The notes beneath the pieces are model-generated. The model ran no database searches and was not told the origin of the DNA. It saw only the letters and a list, made by a program, of their open reading frames with translations. Shown piece after piece: positions 32,321 through 41,672 of a stretch of DNA of 64,000 nucleotides. The stretch covers positions 1 to 64,000 of the IMG/VR virus record IMGVR_UViG_3300044997_001199. The stretch is one strand, 5' to 3'. The stretch is from a virus. A program made the position numbers and the translations under genes. Numbering within the stretch: the stretch's first letter is position 1; each line of letters begins with the position of its first letter.

Positions 32321-34939
32321 ATGGCAATATTATTGGATGGAACCACAGGAATTTCGGCCTCGGGAAATATCTCCGTTGGCGGCACACTGGCAGTCGGCGG
32401 CAATTTTGCCCCAAATTCACTTTCAACGTCTGGAAACGTACAGGGCGGTAACCTGCGCACAGCAGGACAGGTATCGGCCACTGGCAACATTTCCGGCAAT
32501 CATTTTATTGGTAACGGTGCTTTGCTTACAAACATCGTTGCTGAATCAGCAAACACTGCAACCACAGTGACCGGTGCAGCACAGGCCAATATCACGTCAG
32601 TGGGCACACTGACTTCTCTGAGCGTATCGGGCAACGTCAACGGCGGCAACCTACGCACCGCAGGCCTGATTTCGGCTACGGGTGAAGTGACAGCCAGCCA
32701 GTTTACTGGCTCGGGTGCAGGACTCAGCGCCATACCTGGTGCCAATGTCACTGGTACAGTGGCATCGGCCACCACAGCTACCACAGCTACCACAGCTACC
32801 ACGGTGACTGGTGCAGCACAGGCCAATATCACGTCAGTGGGCACACTGACTTCTCTGAGCGTATCGGGCAACGTCGACGGCGGCAATCTACGCACCGCAG
32901 GCCTGATTTCGGCTACAGGTGAAGTGACAGCCAGCCAGTTTACTGGTTCGGGTGCAGGACTCAGCGCCATACCTGGTGCCAATGTCACTGGCACAGTGGC
33001 ATCGGCCACCACAGCCACCACGGTGACTGGTGCAGCACAGGCCAATATCACGTCAGTGGGCACACTGACTTCTCTGAGCGTATCGGGCAACGTCGACGGC
33101 GGCAATCTACGCACCGCAGGCCTGATTTCGGCTACGGGTGAAGTGACAGCCAGCCAGTTTACTGGTTCGGGTGCAGGACTCAGCGCCATACCTGGTGCCA
33201 ATGTCACTGGCACAGTGGCATCGGCCACCACAGCCACCACGGTGACTGGTGCAGCACAGGCCAATATCACGTCAGTGGGCACACTGACTTCTCTGAGCGT
33301 ATCGGGTAACGTCAACGGCGGCAACCTAATTACTGCCGGTGTGTTGGATGCTGCTTCGTTGACTACCTCGGGCAACATCGATGGCGGCAATCTACGCACC
33401 GCAGGCCTGATTTCGGCCACTGGTGCAGTGACAGCCAGCCAGTTTAATGGCTCGGGTGCAGGACTCAGCGCCATACCTGGTGCCAATGTCACTGGCACAG
33501 TGTCATCGGCCACCACAGTGACTGGTGCAGCACAGGCCAATATCACGTCAGTGGGCACACTGACTGCATTGAGCGTATCGGGCAACGTCAACAGCGGCAA
33601 CCTAATTACTGCCGGTGTGTTGGATGCTGCTTCGTTGACTACCTCGGGCAACGCTGTTATCGGCGGCGACCTAGTGGTCAATGGCAACACTATCAACATC
33701 AACATCACCGACCTGAACATTGAAGATCCCATCATTGGTCTGGGTCGCGGCGCCAACAACTCACCGCTGAGTACCAATGATGGCAAGGATCGCGGTGAAC
33801 AACTATGGTACTATAGTGGTGCTGAACGTTCGGCATTTATGGGTTGGGATCAATCGGCTGGCAAGCTGATTGCTGCTGGCAATGTCACTATTGCCAACGA
33901 AATAGTCAGCGTACAATCTTACGGCGCGTTTGTTGTTGGTGACCTAGAAGGCGCTACTGTCAGTGTATCGGGCAATATCACTGCAGGTAACCTTGCTGGT
34001 ACATTACTTACAGCAGCACAGACCAATATCACGTCAGTGGGCACACTGACTGCATTGAGCGTATCGGGCAACGTCGATGGCGGCAATCTACGCACCGCAG
34101 GCCTGATTTCGGCCACTGGTGCAGTGACAGCCAGCCAGTTTAATGGCTCGGGTGCAGGACTCAGCGCCATACCTGGTGCCAATGTCACTGGCACAGTGGC
34201 ATCGGCCACCACAGCCACCACAGCCACCACAGCCACCACAGCCACCACAGCCACCACAGCCACCACAGCCACCACGGTGACTGGTGCAGCACAGGCCAAT
34301 ATCACGTCAGTGGGCACACTGACTTCTCTGAGCGTATCGGGCAACGTCGATGGCGGCAATCTACGCACCGCAGGCCTGATTTCGGCCACTGGCTCAATCA
34401 CCGGTGCTGCAATCACAGGCTCGTCGCTGTCGGTGATAGCCGGCAATGTTACACTTGGTAACATCGTCAACGGCGGAGCCAATGGCGCTGGCAATATCGG
34501 TTCGTCTGCTAATACATTCAACACTATATTTGCCAGAGCCACATCGGCACAGTACGCTGACTTGGCCGAATACTATCGCGCCGATCATGCATATGCACCA
34601 GGCACTGTGGTAGTGTTTGGAGGTAATGTTGAAATCACTCAGAGCACACAGTCACATTGCAGTGCAGTGGCCGGTGTGGTCAGTACCGAACCAGCCTATA
34701 TCATGAATGCTAGCCTGGCCGGTAACGATGCAGTAGCAGTGGCATTGGTAGGACGTGTTCCTTGCCGAGTAGTAGGCGATATCAGCAAGGGTGATCTTGT
34801 GGTTACCAGCTCGATTCCGGGAACAGCACAGCGCCTTGACCCAGCTCAGCATCGACCGGGCGTGGTCATTGGCAAGGCTCTGGAAAACCACAGCGGTGCT
34901 GAGCCAGGGGTGATCGAAATCGTTGTTGGTAGACACTGA
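32321..34939 (+). CDS. Long repetitive tail fibre, second large paralogue
   Basis: 872 aa. Beginning AILLDGTTGISASGNISVGG, it has repeated blocks of about 75 residues (VTGAAQANITSVGTLTSLSVSGNVDGGNLRTAGLISATGEVTASQFTGSGAGLSAIPGANVTGTV in essence), the shared EDPIIGLGRGANNSPLS block at about 465-545, and a C-terminal TSAQYADLAEYYRADHAYAPG...GVIEIVVGRH domain also found at the end of the 4539 fibre. The conserved C-terminal domain with Cys-free beta strands may be cleaved as a chaperone, which is inferred. GGAGAAAATGG precedes the start. Confidence 0.75.
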   Translation: MAILLDGTTGISASGNISVGGTLAVGGNFAPNSLSTSGNVQGGNLRTAGQVSATGNISGNHFIGNGALLTNIVAESANTATTVTGAAQANITSVGTLTSLSVSGNVNGGNLRTAGLISATGEVTASQFTGSGAGLSAIPGANVTGTVASATTATTATTATTVTGAAQANITSVGTLTSLSVSGNVDGGNLRTAGLISATGEVTASQFTGSGAGLSAIPGANVTGTVASATTATTVTGAAQANITSVGTLTSLSVSGNVDGGNLRTAGLISATGEVTASQFTGSGAGLSAIPGANVTGTVASATTATTVTGAAQANITSVGTLTSLSVSGNVNGGNLITAGVLDAASLTTSGNIDGGNLRTAGLISATGAVTASQFNGSGAGLSAIPGANVTGTVSSATTVTGAAQANITSVGTLTALSVSGNVNSGNLITAGVLDAASLTTSGNAVIGGDLVVNGNTININITDLNIEDPIIGLGRGANNSPLSTNDGKDRGEQLWYYSGAERSAFMGWDQSAGKLIAAGNVTIANEIVSVQSYGAFVVGDLEGATVSVSGNITAGNLAGTLLTAAQTNITSVGTLTALSVSGNVDGGNLRTAGLISATGAVTASQFNGSGAGLSAIPGANVTGTVASATTATTATTATTATTATTATTATTVTGAAQANITSVGTLTSLSVSGNVDGGNLRTAGLISATGSITGAAITGSSLSVIAGNVTLGNIVNGGANGAGNIGSSANTFNTIFARATSAQYADLAEYYRADHAYAPGTVVVFGGNVEITQSTQSHCSAVAGVVSTEPAYIMNASLAGNDAVAVALVGRVPCRVVGDISKGDLVVTSSIPGTAQRLDPAQHRPGVVIGKALENHSGAEPGVIEIVVGRH
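32560..33560 (+). repeat. About 225-bp direct repeats inside a tail-fibre gene
   Basis: Nearly identical blocks start at about 32566, 32800, 33020 and 33240 and return at 33520 and 34020-34330. They encode the GAAQANITSVGTL...AIPGANVTGTV module. Confidence 0.85.
34205..34276 (+). repeat. 9-bp minisatellite, 8 copies (Ala-Thr-Thr)n
   Basis: GCCACCACA is repeated seven times perfectly plus once with a final G. The same site in the other repeat blocks of this gene holds four copies (32768-32803), two, two and one. Each change keeps the reading frame. Confidence 0.95.
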
Positions 34940-34957
34940 TCCACCATAAATTACTGT

Positions 34958-36088
34958 ATGAATAATCGGTATTGTGCAGCCCCCTGGAGGGGGCTGCACA
35001 TTAATCCTCGTGGTGATGTCAAGACCTGCTGTGCAGGTGATCCCAACATGCTGGGCAATCTAAACCAGCATAGCATCGAACAAATACTCACAGGTCCTGC
35101 TCTGGCCGAAGTTCGACAGAGCATGCGCATGGGTCAGCTTCATCCTCAATACTGCTATAACTGTATCCAGGCCGAACGCTATGGACGCAGCGAGCGCGAT
35201 TGGCACAATTCCGTCAGCACAGACTTTGATCCGACCACAGCAACAGACATTGATCATGTACCCGCCATAGTGGATGTGCGGTGGAACACCACATGCAATC
35301 TCAGTTGTAACTATTGCAGCGACAAGTGTTCTAGTCGCTGGGCTGTTTTAAAAAATATTTCGGTGCGGTCAGGAGCAAGGCCTTACTATGAGTCTGTCTG
35401 TGATTATCTGGACCAACATCGCACGCACATCCGGGAAGTGGCACTTGTGGGCGGCGAGCCCTTGTTGTTGCCAGAAAACGAGCGGCTATTGGATGTGATA
35501 CCCGACCGCGCCATCGTGACTTTGATTACCAATGCAGCCGTGGATCTTGAGCGCAATCGTATTTTTCAGAAACTTCAACAACGATCTCGTGTGGGCTGGA
35601 GCCTAAGTTTTGACAACGTTGGGGAGAGGTTTGAATACGTGCGTCACGGTGCACAGTGGAATACATTGCTACAAAATCTCGATCGTATACAACATCTCAT
35701 GCAGACACAGGGTCATTGGGGTGGCATACATGCAGTATACAATCTATACAATGTCACGCGAATCCGGGAACTCACAGAGTTCGCTAGATCACGCGGTCTG
35801 ACCATACAGTGGCAGAGCCTGTATCAACCCGATTGTCTTGACCCAGCCCGCCTGGGAGAAAAAATTACGGCATTGGCTCGCACACATGTCCAAGAGTTAT
35901 TGGAACTGGGGATCTGTCTGCCACAGGAGCGATCCTTTTTTGAACAGGTACTCCAGAATCTAACAAGTCGAGAAGATCTAACAACCGATCTCAAACAATA
36001 TGTCACGGACATCGAGGCTCAGTATCACACCGATCAGCAAGGACAGTTTGTTCGGTTGTGGCCCGAAATCAACAACGTGCTGACATGA
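34958..36088 (+). CDS. Twitch/SPASM-type radical SAM protein
   Basis: 376 aa. N-terminal cysteines (Cys6, CC at 24-25, YCYNC at 66-69) suit an auxiliary [Fe-S] site placed before the radical SAM core, as in twitch-domain proteins. The core motif is CNLSCNYC (Cys113, 117, 120), with LVGGEPLL as GGE motif. Such enzymes carry out peptide or sugar modifications. It lies between the fibre array and terminase, and its stop overlaps the terminase start (ATGA). Modification of a virion protein is possible but unproven. This is a second, unrelated-looking radical SAM gene besides 12152. Confidence 0.85.
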   Translation: MNNRYCAAPWRGLHINPRGDVKTCCAGDPNMLGNLNQHSIEQILTGPALAEVRQSMRMGQLHPQYCYNCIQAERYGRSERDWHNSVSTDFDPTTATDIDHVPAIVDVRWNTTCNLSCNYCSDKCSSRWAVLKNISVRSGARPYYESVCDYLDQHRTHIREVALVGGEPLLLPENERLLDVIPDRAIVTLITNAAVDLERNRIFQKLQQRSRVGWSLSFDNVGERFEYVRHGAQWNTLLQNLDRIQHLMQTQGHWGGIHAVYNLYNVTRIRELTEFARSRGLTIQWQSLYQPDCLDPARLGEKITALARTHVQELLELGICLPQERSFFEQVLQNLTSREDLTTDLKQYVTDIEAQYHTDQQGQFVRLWPEINNVLT

Positions 36089-37662
36089 TGGCATCAAGGT
36101 CCACTCTAGACACAGTGTTGGTCAAAGCGCCACATCGGCGCGAAACCTACACTCACGAAGAACTCACAGAATTCTCTCAATGCGCCGATCCAGTGCAAGG
36201 GCCGCAGTATTTTTTGAGTTGTTTTTTCTATATACAACACCCAACCAAAGGGCGTATGTTGTACAAACCGTTTGATTATCAAAAACGGTTAATACACACC
36301 TATCACAATTATCGATATAGTATTGCACTAATGCCCAGACAGTCTGGTAAATCCACCAGTGCTGCTGGGTATCTGTTGTGGTATGCCATGTTTGTTCCAG
36401 ACTCAACCATATTAATTGCCGCACACAAATATACCGGATCACAAGAAATCATGTCACGTATACGATATGCGTATGAATCAGTGCCGGATTTCATACGTGC
36501 CGGCGCCACCAGCTACAACAAAGGCAGTATAGATTTTGATAATGGAAGCCGCATACTTTCCTCCACTACCACCGAGAATACCGGACGTGGTTTGTCAATA
36601 TCTCTGTTGTACGTAGATGAGTTTGCATTCGTCCGACCCACCATTGCCAGGGAATTCTGGACGTCGATCGGCCCTACGCTGGCCACCGGCGGTAAATGTA
36701 TCATAACATCTACGCCCAACAGTGACGAAGATCAATTTGCGTTCTTGTGGAAAGGGGCCAACAAAACACAGGATGAGTTCGGCAATGATACCGAGCTGGG
36801 TATCAATGGGTTCCGTGCGTTTCGCAGTTACTGGAACGAGCATCCTGATCGCGATGACCGCTGGGCCGCAGAACAGCGCCAACAGCTAGGCGAGGATCGT
36901 TTCCGACGAGAAATGGACTGTGACTTCATCATCGACGATGAAACCTTGATTGCTCCGGCCAAGCTCTTGGATCTAGAAGGTCGGGACCCCATTCGACGCA
37001 CTGGTCAGGTCAGATGGTACAAGACCGTTGATCCTGGTGCTATCTATGTAGTGGGTCTGGATCCCAGTCTGGGCACCGGCGGAGATCCAGCAGCCATCCA
37101 GGTGTTTGAAGCAGGAACCACCGAACAGGTGGCTGAATGGCGCCACAATCGGTCCACTATACCCGAACAGATACGCATACTGGCTGACATTGTGCGAGAA
37201 TTAAATTCAGTCACACGCGACGAGAAGCGGATCTACTACTCTGTGGAAAACAATACCATCGGTGAAGCCGCGCTGATCTCAATCGCAGAACTTGGTGAAG
37301 AAAATATTCCGGGCTACTTTCTCAGCAACGATTCCGTGACCGGTAGCCGTAGGTTCCGTAAGGGGTTCAATACCACTCCCAAAAGCAAACTCACTGCCTG
37401 CAGCAAACTCAAAATCCTGATAGAAACCAACCGGATGAAAATTGCCAGCAAACCGTTGATCAGTGAGCTAAAAACCTTTGTGGCCAGCGGTGTGAGTTAC
37501 GCTGCCAAGTCCGGCGAAACCGATGACCTAGTAATGAGCACTCTGTTGGTGGTTCGTATGTTGCTGGCACTGCAGCGTTACCATGCCGAACTGGACACAC
37601 ACCTCAAGGATCACGGTGATCAGATCATCGAACCCATGCCGTTCATTGCTGTCATGCGATAA
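36085..37662 (+). CDS. 17: Terminase large subunit, gp17-like
   Basis: 525 aa from ATG 36085 (ATGA overlap with the radical SAM gene; the frame is open back to 36058). ATPase domain: FDYQKRLI adenine contact, Walker A PRQSGKST (residues 84-91), Walker B LLYVDEFAF, coupling motif TSTPNSDEDQF. Nuclease domain: YVVGLDPSLGTGGDPAAI with catalytic Asp, SVENNTIGEA, and SGETDDLVMS with the last acidic residues. It pumps and cuts genomic DNA during headful packaging. Confidence 0.97.
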   Translation: MMASRSTLDTVLVKAPHRRETYTHEELTEFSQCADPVQGPQYFLSCFFYIQHPTKGRMLYKPFDYQKRLIHTYHNYRYSIALMPRQSGKSTSAAGYLLWYAMFVPDSTILIAAHKYTGSQEIMSRIRYAYESVPDFIRAGATSYNKGSIDFDNGSRILSSTTTENTGRGLSISLLYVDEFAFVRPTIAREFWTSIGPTLATGGKCIITSTPNSDEDQFAFLWKGANKTQDEFGNDTELGINGFRAFRSYWNEHPDRDDRWAAEQRQQLGEDRFRREMDCDFIIDDETLIAPAKLLDLEGRDPIRRTGQVRWYKTVDPGAIYVVGLDPSLGTGGDPAAIQVFEAGTTEQVAEWRHNRSTIPEQIRILADIVRELNSVTRDEKRIYYSVENNTIGEAALISIAELGEENIPGYFLSNDSVTGSRRFRKGFNTTPKSKLTACSKLKILIETNRMKIASKPLISELKTFVASGVSYAAKSGETDDLVMSTLLVVRMLLALQRYHAELDTHLKDHGDQIIEPMPFIAVMR

Positions 37663-37665
37663 ATA
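37658..37665 (+). promoter_or_regulatory. TAAATA late-promoter core
   Basis: GATAAATA overlaps the terminase stop codon and ends 7 nt before the next ATG at 37673, which lacks a clear Shine-Dalgarno. Confidence 0.5.
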
Positions 37666-37672
37666 AAAGATC

Positions 37673-39394
37673 ATGGCAAATCAACAAAATATTTCAACAG
37701 ATCTTTACGATCTTCTGACCACACGTAACCTTGACCCCGAAGTCACAGGTACGCAAGGCCAGGCATCACAGCCTGTCAACGGAGCAGTATTCAGCTTTGA
37801 TTATGTGAGCACCTCGGGAAAAAACTATGGCACTGCAGTGGCAGTGATTAACCCTGACGATCAGGAACTTGCTTTGTATTTCGGGAACAATCTGGGTCGG
37901 AGCATGGAAGAACCAGACAAAAGTGAGTGGTTTGAGTTTCTGCAACAGTTGAGGCAGTTTGCCACCCGCCATAATTTCCATACATTTAGTCCCAAAAATC
38001 TCACACAACTCAAACACACCATGGCTGGCATGGCCGCAATCAAGGAAGGCCTGTTCGAAGGCTACTATGGAACACGCCGCGTGAGTTACATGGGGTCGGT
38101 CACCGAGGCCCGATTGGTTATAGAACACAACAAGGTGCTGGAACAGGATGATTCACGTCATCGCAATATCAAAAACTTGTTTATAGAAACAGCAGAAGGT
38201 GAGAGATTCAAGTTGCCCTTTGTAAATCTTGCAGGTGGACGGGCCATGCTAAAACACGTGCGCAGCGGCGGCCGCCCCTATGATATTCGCGGCGTACACA
38301 TCACAGAAATGATCTCAGAATTAAAACTGCTCAATAGATTCAATCGAGCCAGTGCTTCACATGTGGTAGAGGGAGTAACTGCTCAACTGCGTGAACAGGC
38401 ACAGGCATACTACAGTGCCATGAGAGAAAACCTGCGGAGTCTGGCCACACACCGTGGTTATCAACGTTATTTCGAATCATGGTCCCCGGCCGAAATCACA
38501 GAAACCGACACCCTGGTAGAAGATCTCAAAACACTGTTTGTGGAACAAACCATTGATGCTAGGATCGAAGCTGCACTGCCGGTGCTGGTCAAGATACAAC
38601 AAGGATCTGTCATGAAAGAAGCCAAGATGTTCGAAACATGGGCCAATCACATGGTCGAGGGTACCTGGGCCATGCCCGATACCCCAGAAAAAATCAAAAA
38701 ACTGCAGGCATTTATGAGCCAAGAACAGCCGCTGGGTCCTGACGCAGCCAATGCCACTGGTTTGCTCCATGACATCATCGGCGACGGCGAACTCCATGAT
38801 CGACTGGCCGACATGGCCAACGAGAATCCCGACGCCGATGCTCGTATCGTGGTCAAGCACTGGATCCGGGATCATCAATTTGATCCTAAGTGGCAGGACA
38901 TGCTGCGCCCCGTTGCCGTGGAGTTTGATGCAGACGATCAAGAACAAAAACTAGACATAGATATTGACAATGACAAGGTCACCGAAGTAACACGTGGTAT
39001 TTCTGGTCTCCACGGTGATCTAGAAAGGACCGACATACCAGCGGGAACGACCGTGCAGCGAGTCAAATACCAAGACGTTGATCGGTACAAGCCCGACACC
39101 GAACCCGACAGTCATCCCCGGGCTGCCACTCTAGATCCTCGCCAGGGTCGACTCATGAAAACCGTTCTATCAATGAAGGAAGGTGACAACCTGGCTACGT
39201 TTGAAGAACCTGTGCAAGAAGCAGAATGCAACCATACCATGGAAGGTGAATCCTGCCCGATTCACGGCATGGTGAAATGTGATATGTATGAGGACGGCAA
39301 AGACCCCATAGACCATCGCGGCGCTGTCACAGACAGTTTCCACGAAGAGCTGGAACGTATAAAAACACTGGCTTCACCAAAACAGCATAAATAA
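37673..39394 (+). CDS. Conserved T4-like protein, unknown (probable virion or head protein)
   Basis: 573 aa. It begins STDLYDLLTTRNLDPEVTG followed by FSFDYVSTSGKNYGTAVAVI, ALYFGNNLGRSMEEPDKSEWFEFLQQLRQFATRH, LKHTMAGMAAIKEGLFEGYYGTRRVSYMG and IETAEGERFKLPFVNLAGGRAMLKHV, a strongly conserved block in aquatic T4-like phages. The C-terminal CNHTMEGESCPIHGMVKC is a possible zinc site followed by an acidic tail. No enzyme motif is seen. Confidence 0.7.
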   Translation: MANQQNISTDLYDLLTTRNLDPEVTGTQGQASQPVNGAVFSFDYVSTSGKNYGTAVAVINPDDQELALYFGNNLGRSMEEPDKSEWFEFLQQLRQFATRHNFHTFSPKNLTQLKHTMAGMAAIKEGLFEGYYGTRRVSYMGSVTEARLVIEHNKVLEQDDSRHRNIKNLFIETAEGERFKLPFVNLAGGRAMLKHVRSGGRPYDIRGVHITEMISELKLLNRFNRASASHVVEGVTAQLREQAQAYYSAMRENLRSLATHRGYQRYFESWSPAEITETDTLVEDLKTLFVEQTIDARIEAALPVLVKIQQGSVMKEAKMFETWANHMVEGTWAMPDTPEKIKKLQAFMSQEQPLGPDAANATGLLHDIIGDGELHDRLADMANENPDADARIVVKHWIRDHQFDPKWQDMLRPVAVEFDADDQEQKLDIDIDNDKVTEVTRGISGLHGDLERTDIPAGTTVQRVKYQDVDRYKPDTEPDSHPRAATLDPRQGRLMKTVLSMKEGDNLATFEEPVQEAECNHTMEGESCPIHGMVKCDMYEDGKDPIDHRGAVTDSFHEELERIKTLASPKQHK

Positions 39395-39413
39395 CATTGA
39401 CACCCAGCAACAA

Positions 39414-39445
39414 AGCGCATATACTTTGGGTATGTGCGCTTTTTT
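39414..39445 (+). terminator. Intrinsic terminator before gene 32
   Basis: AGCGCATATAC pairs with GTATGTGCGCT (11 bp, one G-T pair, loop TTTGG) and is followed by TTTTT. It would end late transcripts of the 573-aa gene and isolate the recombination genes. Confidence 0.9.
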
Positions 39446-39522
39446 GTTGATGTCACAGGCAATATTATCTAAAACAGTTAGATAGGCAACACACATAGGC
39501 AACTTATCAAGGAGATACTACT

Positions 39523-40488
39523 ATGGCTTCATTGGCAGAAATTCGAGCAAGACTACAGGCAGCAGAAATTAAAGGTTCACAATCTCAAGGCACAGGCGAC
39601 AGCGCGATCTATCCGCACTGGAACATGGAAGAAAACCAAAGTGCCACCCTCCGATTCCTTCCGGATGGCAACAGCAAAAATACTTTTTTCTGGGCCGAGC
39701 GTGCCATGATTCGCTTGCCTTTCAACGGCGTCAAGGGCGATATAGATTCAAAGCAGGTCATGGTACAGGTACCCTGCGTTGAAATGTGGGGCGATGCTTG
39801 TCCGATCCTGGCCGAAGTGCGCACGTGGTTCAAGGACAAGAACCTTGAAGAAATGGGTCGTAAATATTGGAAGAAGCGCAGTTATATCTTCCAGGGTTTC
39901 GTGCGTGAGAATCCCCTGACCGAGGACCGTACCCCGGAAAACCCCATTCGTCGTTTCATTATCGGGCCGCAGATCTTTACCATCATCAAGGGCGCACTTA
40001 TGGATCCTGAACTGGAAGAACTGCCCACTGACTATCAACATGGACTGGATTTTCGCATCACCAAGACTGCCAAGGGCGGATATGCCGACTACAACACTTC
40101 CAAGTGGTCACGCAAAGAGTCGCCCTTGACCGAGGTGGAACAAGCAGCCATTGCTGCTCATGGTCTGTTTGACCTGGTTGCATCGTTGCCCAAGCGTCCC
40201 ACTGATGTGGAACTGCGTGTGATGAAGGAAATGTTTGAATCATCAGTGAATGGCCAGAGTTATGATCCGGACCGCTGGGGTCAATATTTCCGTCCGGCTG
40301 GTGTGACAGCTCCCACGGGCGTATCGGTCGAGTCGGTCGAGCCCGCAGCAACCACTGTGGCACCAATGGTCAATGATGGGTTTGATGACGAACCTGCGGC
40401 ACCGTCTGCTCCGGTCGAAGCCAAGCTTTCCAGTCAAAAGGCCGAGGACATCCTGGCCATGATACGGGCTCGACAAAACAAAGGTTAG
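39523..40488 (+). CDS. 32: Single-stranded DNA-binding protein, gp32-like
   Basis: 321 aa. The N-terminal LAEIRARLQAAE helix serves cooperative self-binding. The core contains HWNMEENQSATLRFLPDGN, MVQVPCVEMWGDACPILAEVRTWFKD (Cys/His zinc residues in the equivalent region of T4 gp32), YIFQGFVRENPL and PTDYQHGLDFRITKTAKGGYADY. The C-terminus is acidic and flexible (GFDDEPAAPSAP) with AEDILAMIRARQ at the end. It coats ssDNA in replication, recombination and repair. CAAGGAGAT lies 8 nt before the ATG. Confidence 0.93.
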   Translation: MASLAEIRARLQAAEIKGSQSQGTGDSAIYPHWNMEENQSATLRFLPDGNSKNTFFWAERAMIRLPFNGVKGDIDSKQVMVQVPCVEMWGDACPILAEVRTWFKDKNLEEMGRKYWKKRSYIFQGFVRENPLTEDRTPENPIRRFIIGPQIFTIIKGALMDPELEELPTDYQHGLDFRITKTAKGGYADYNTSKWSRKESPLTEVEQAAIAAHGLFDLVASLPKRPTDVELRVMKEMFESSVNGQSYDPDRWGQYFRPAGVTAPTGVSVESVEPAATTVAPMVNDGFDDEPAAPSAPVEAKLSSQKAEDILAMIRARQNKG

Positions 40489-40489
40489 T

Positions 40490-40621
40490 ATGACAACTTT
40501 TCAATCTTTGATCAAAGACTGTGAAATGTCTGAGAATCATCCAGTTGAATCGGGGCATCGTAAGATCGCCGATGTAGTGATAAATTTTTTAGAAAGCAGA
40601 AATTATGGCCAAACCATTTGA
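40490..40621 (+). CDS. Small 43-aa protein between gp32 and UvsX
   Basis: ATG 40490 follows the gp32 stop by one base and the frame overlaps the uvsX start by 17 bp. The sequence (TFQSLIKDCEMSENHPVESGHRKIADVVINFLES) is well-formed amphipathic helix. Unrecognised. Coupling to gp32 is likely if it is translated. Confidence 0.45.
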   Translation: MTTFQSLIKDCEMSENHPVESGHRKIADVVINFLESRNYGQTI

Positions 40622-41672
40622 CGTAAGTAAGTTCCGTAAGGAAATTACAAAGTCCATCGATGGGCTGTCCATCGGTTTCAACGATCCCACAGATTGGGTC
40701 AGCACCGGCAATTATGCACTCAACTATTTGATCTCAGGTGACTTCAACAAAGGTATTCCGCTGGGTAAGGTCACGGTATTTGCTGGCGAATCCGGCGCAG
40801 GCAAAAGCTATATCTGTTCAGGAAATATTGTAAGACATGCACAACAGCAGGGAATCTTCGTGGTGTTGATTGATACTGAAAATGCTCTAGACGAAACATG
40901 GCTGCATGCGTTGGGAGTAGATACCAGCGAGGGGAAACTGCTAAAACTTTCAATGGCCATGATCGACGATGTAGCCAAGACCATCTCCACATTCATGAGC
41001 GAGTACAAAATACTGTCGGCCGAAGAACGGCCCAAGGTATTGTTTGTGATCGATTCGGTGGGCATGTTGCTTACTCCTACCGATGTCAATCAGTTTGAAG
41101 CCGGCGATATGAAAGGCGACCTAGGCCGCAAGGCCAAAAGTCTCACTGCCTTGGTGCGTAACTGTGTCAACATGTTTGGTAGTTACAACGTAGGCATGGT
41201 TTGTACCAACCATACCTATGCCAGTCAGGACATGTTTGACCCCGACGACAAGATTTCGGGCGGACAGGGTTTTATCTACGCCAGTTCCATTGTGGTAGCC
41301 ATGCGCAAGCTCAAGCTCAAGGAAGACGAAGATGGTAACAAGATTTCGGACGTTATGGGCATTCGTAGTGCATGCAAGGTCATGAAAACTCGATATACCA
41401 AACCGTTTGAAGGTGTACAGGTTAAGATTCCGTATGAGACCGGAATGAATCCGTATTCGGGATTGGTTGATCTAGCTGAGAAAAAGGGTCTTCTGGTCAA
41501 GGACGGAAATCGACTTCGTTTTGTCACAGATACCGGTCAAGAAATCAAATTGTTTCGCAAGGCCTGGGAATCAAACGAGGATGGTTGTCTTGACACTCTC
41601 ATGATCGAGTTCTCAAAAAAATCTTCCAGCCTTGGCGCGATTGCTGAAATCTCAACAGAGGAGCAGGCATGA
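40605..41672 (+). CDS. uvsX: RecA-like recombinase UvsX
   Basis: 355 aa. Walker A GESGAGKS (residues 61-68), an LIDTENALDE strand, Walker B VLFVIDSVGM, and the DNA-binding loop region TNHTYASQDMFDPDDKISGGQGFIYASS are as in the UvsX family. It forms filaments on ssDNA with help from UvsY and gp32 and drives recombination-dependent replication. Its stop overlaps the next gene by four bases. Confidence 0.97.
   Translation: MAKPFDVSKFRKEITKSIDGLSIGFNDPTDWVSTGNYALNYLISGDFNKGIPLGKVTVFAGESGAGKSYICSGNIVRHAQQQGIFVVLIDTENALDETWLHALGVDTSEGKLLKLSMAMIDDVAKTISTFMSEYKILSAEERPKVLFVIDSVGMLLTPTDVNQFEAGDMKGDLGRKAKSLTALVRNCVNMFGSYNVGMVCTNHTYASQDMFDPDDKISGGQGFIYASSIVVAMRKLKLKEDEDGNKISDVMGIRSACKVMKTRYTKPFEGVQVKIPYETGMNPYSGLVDLAEKKGLLVKDGNRLRFVTDTGQEIKLFRKAWESNEDGCLDTLMIEFSKKSSSLGAIAEISTEEQA

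Noticed and set aside
32500-33786. 428-aa antisense frame in the second fibre gene
   Set aside because: Same composition effect of the repeats as at 29306-31291.
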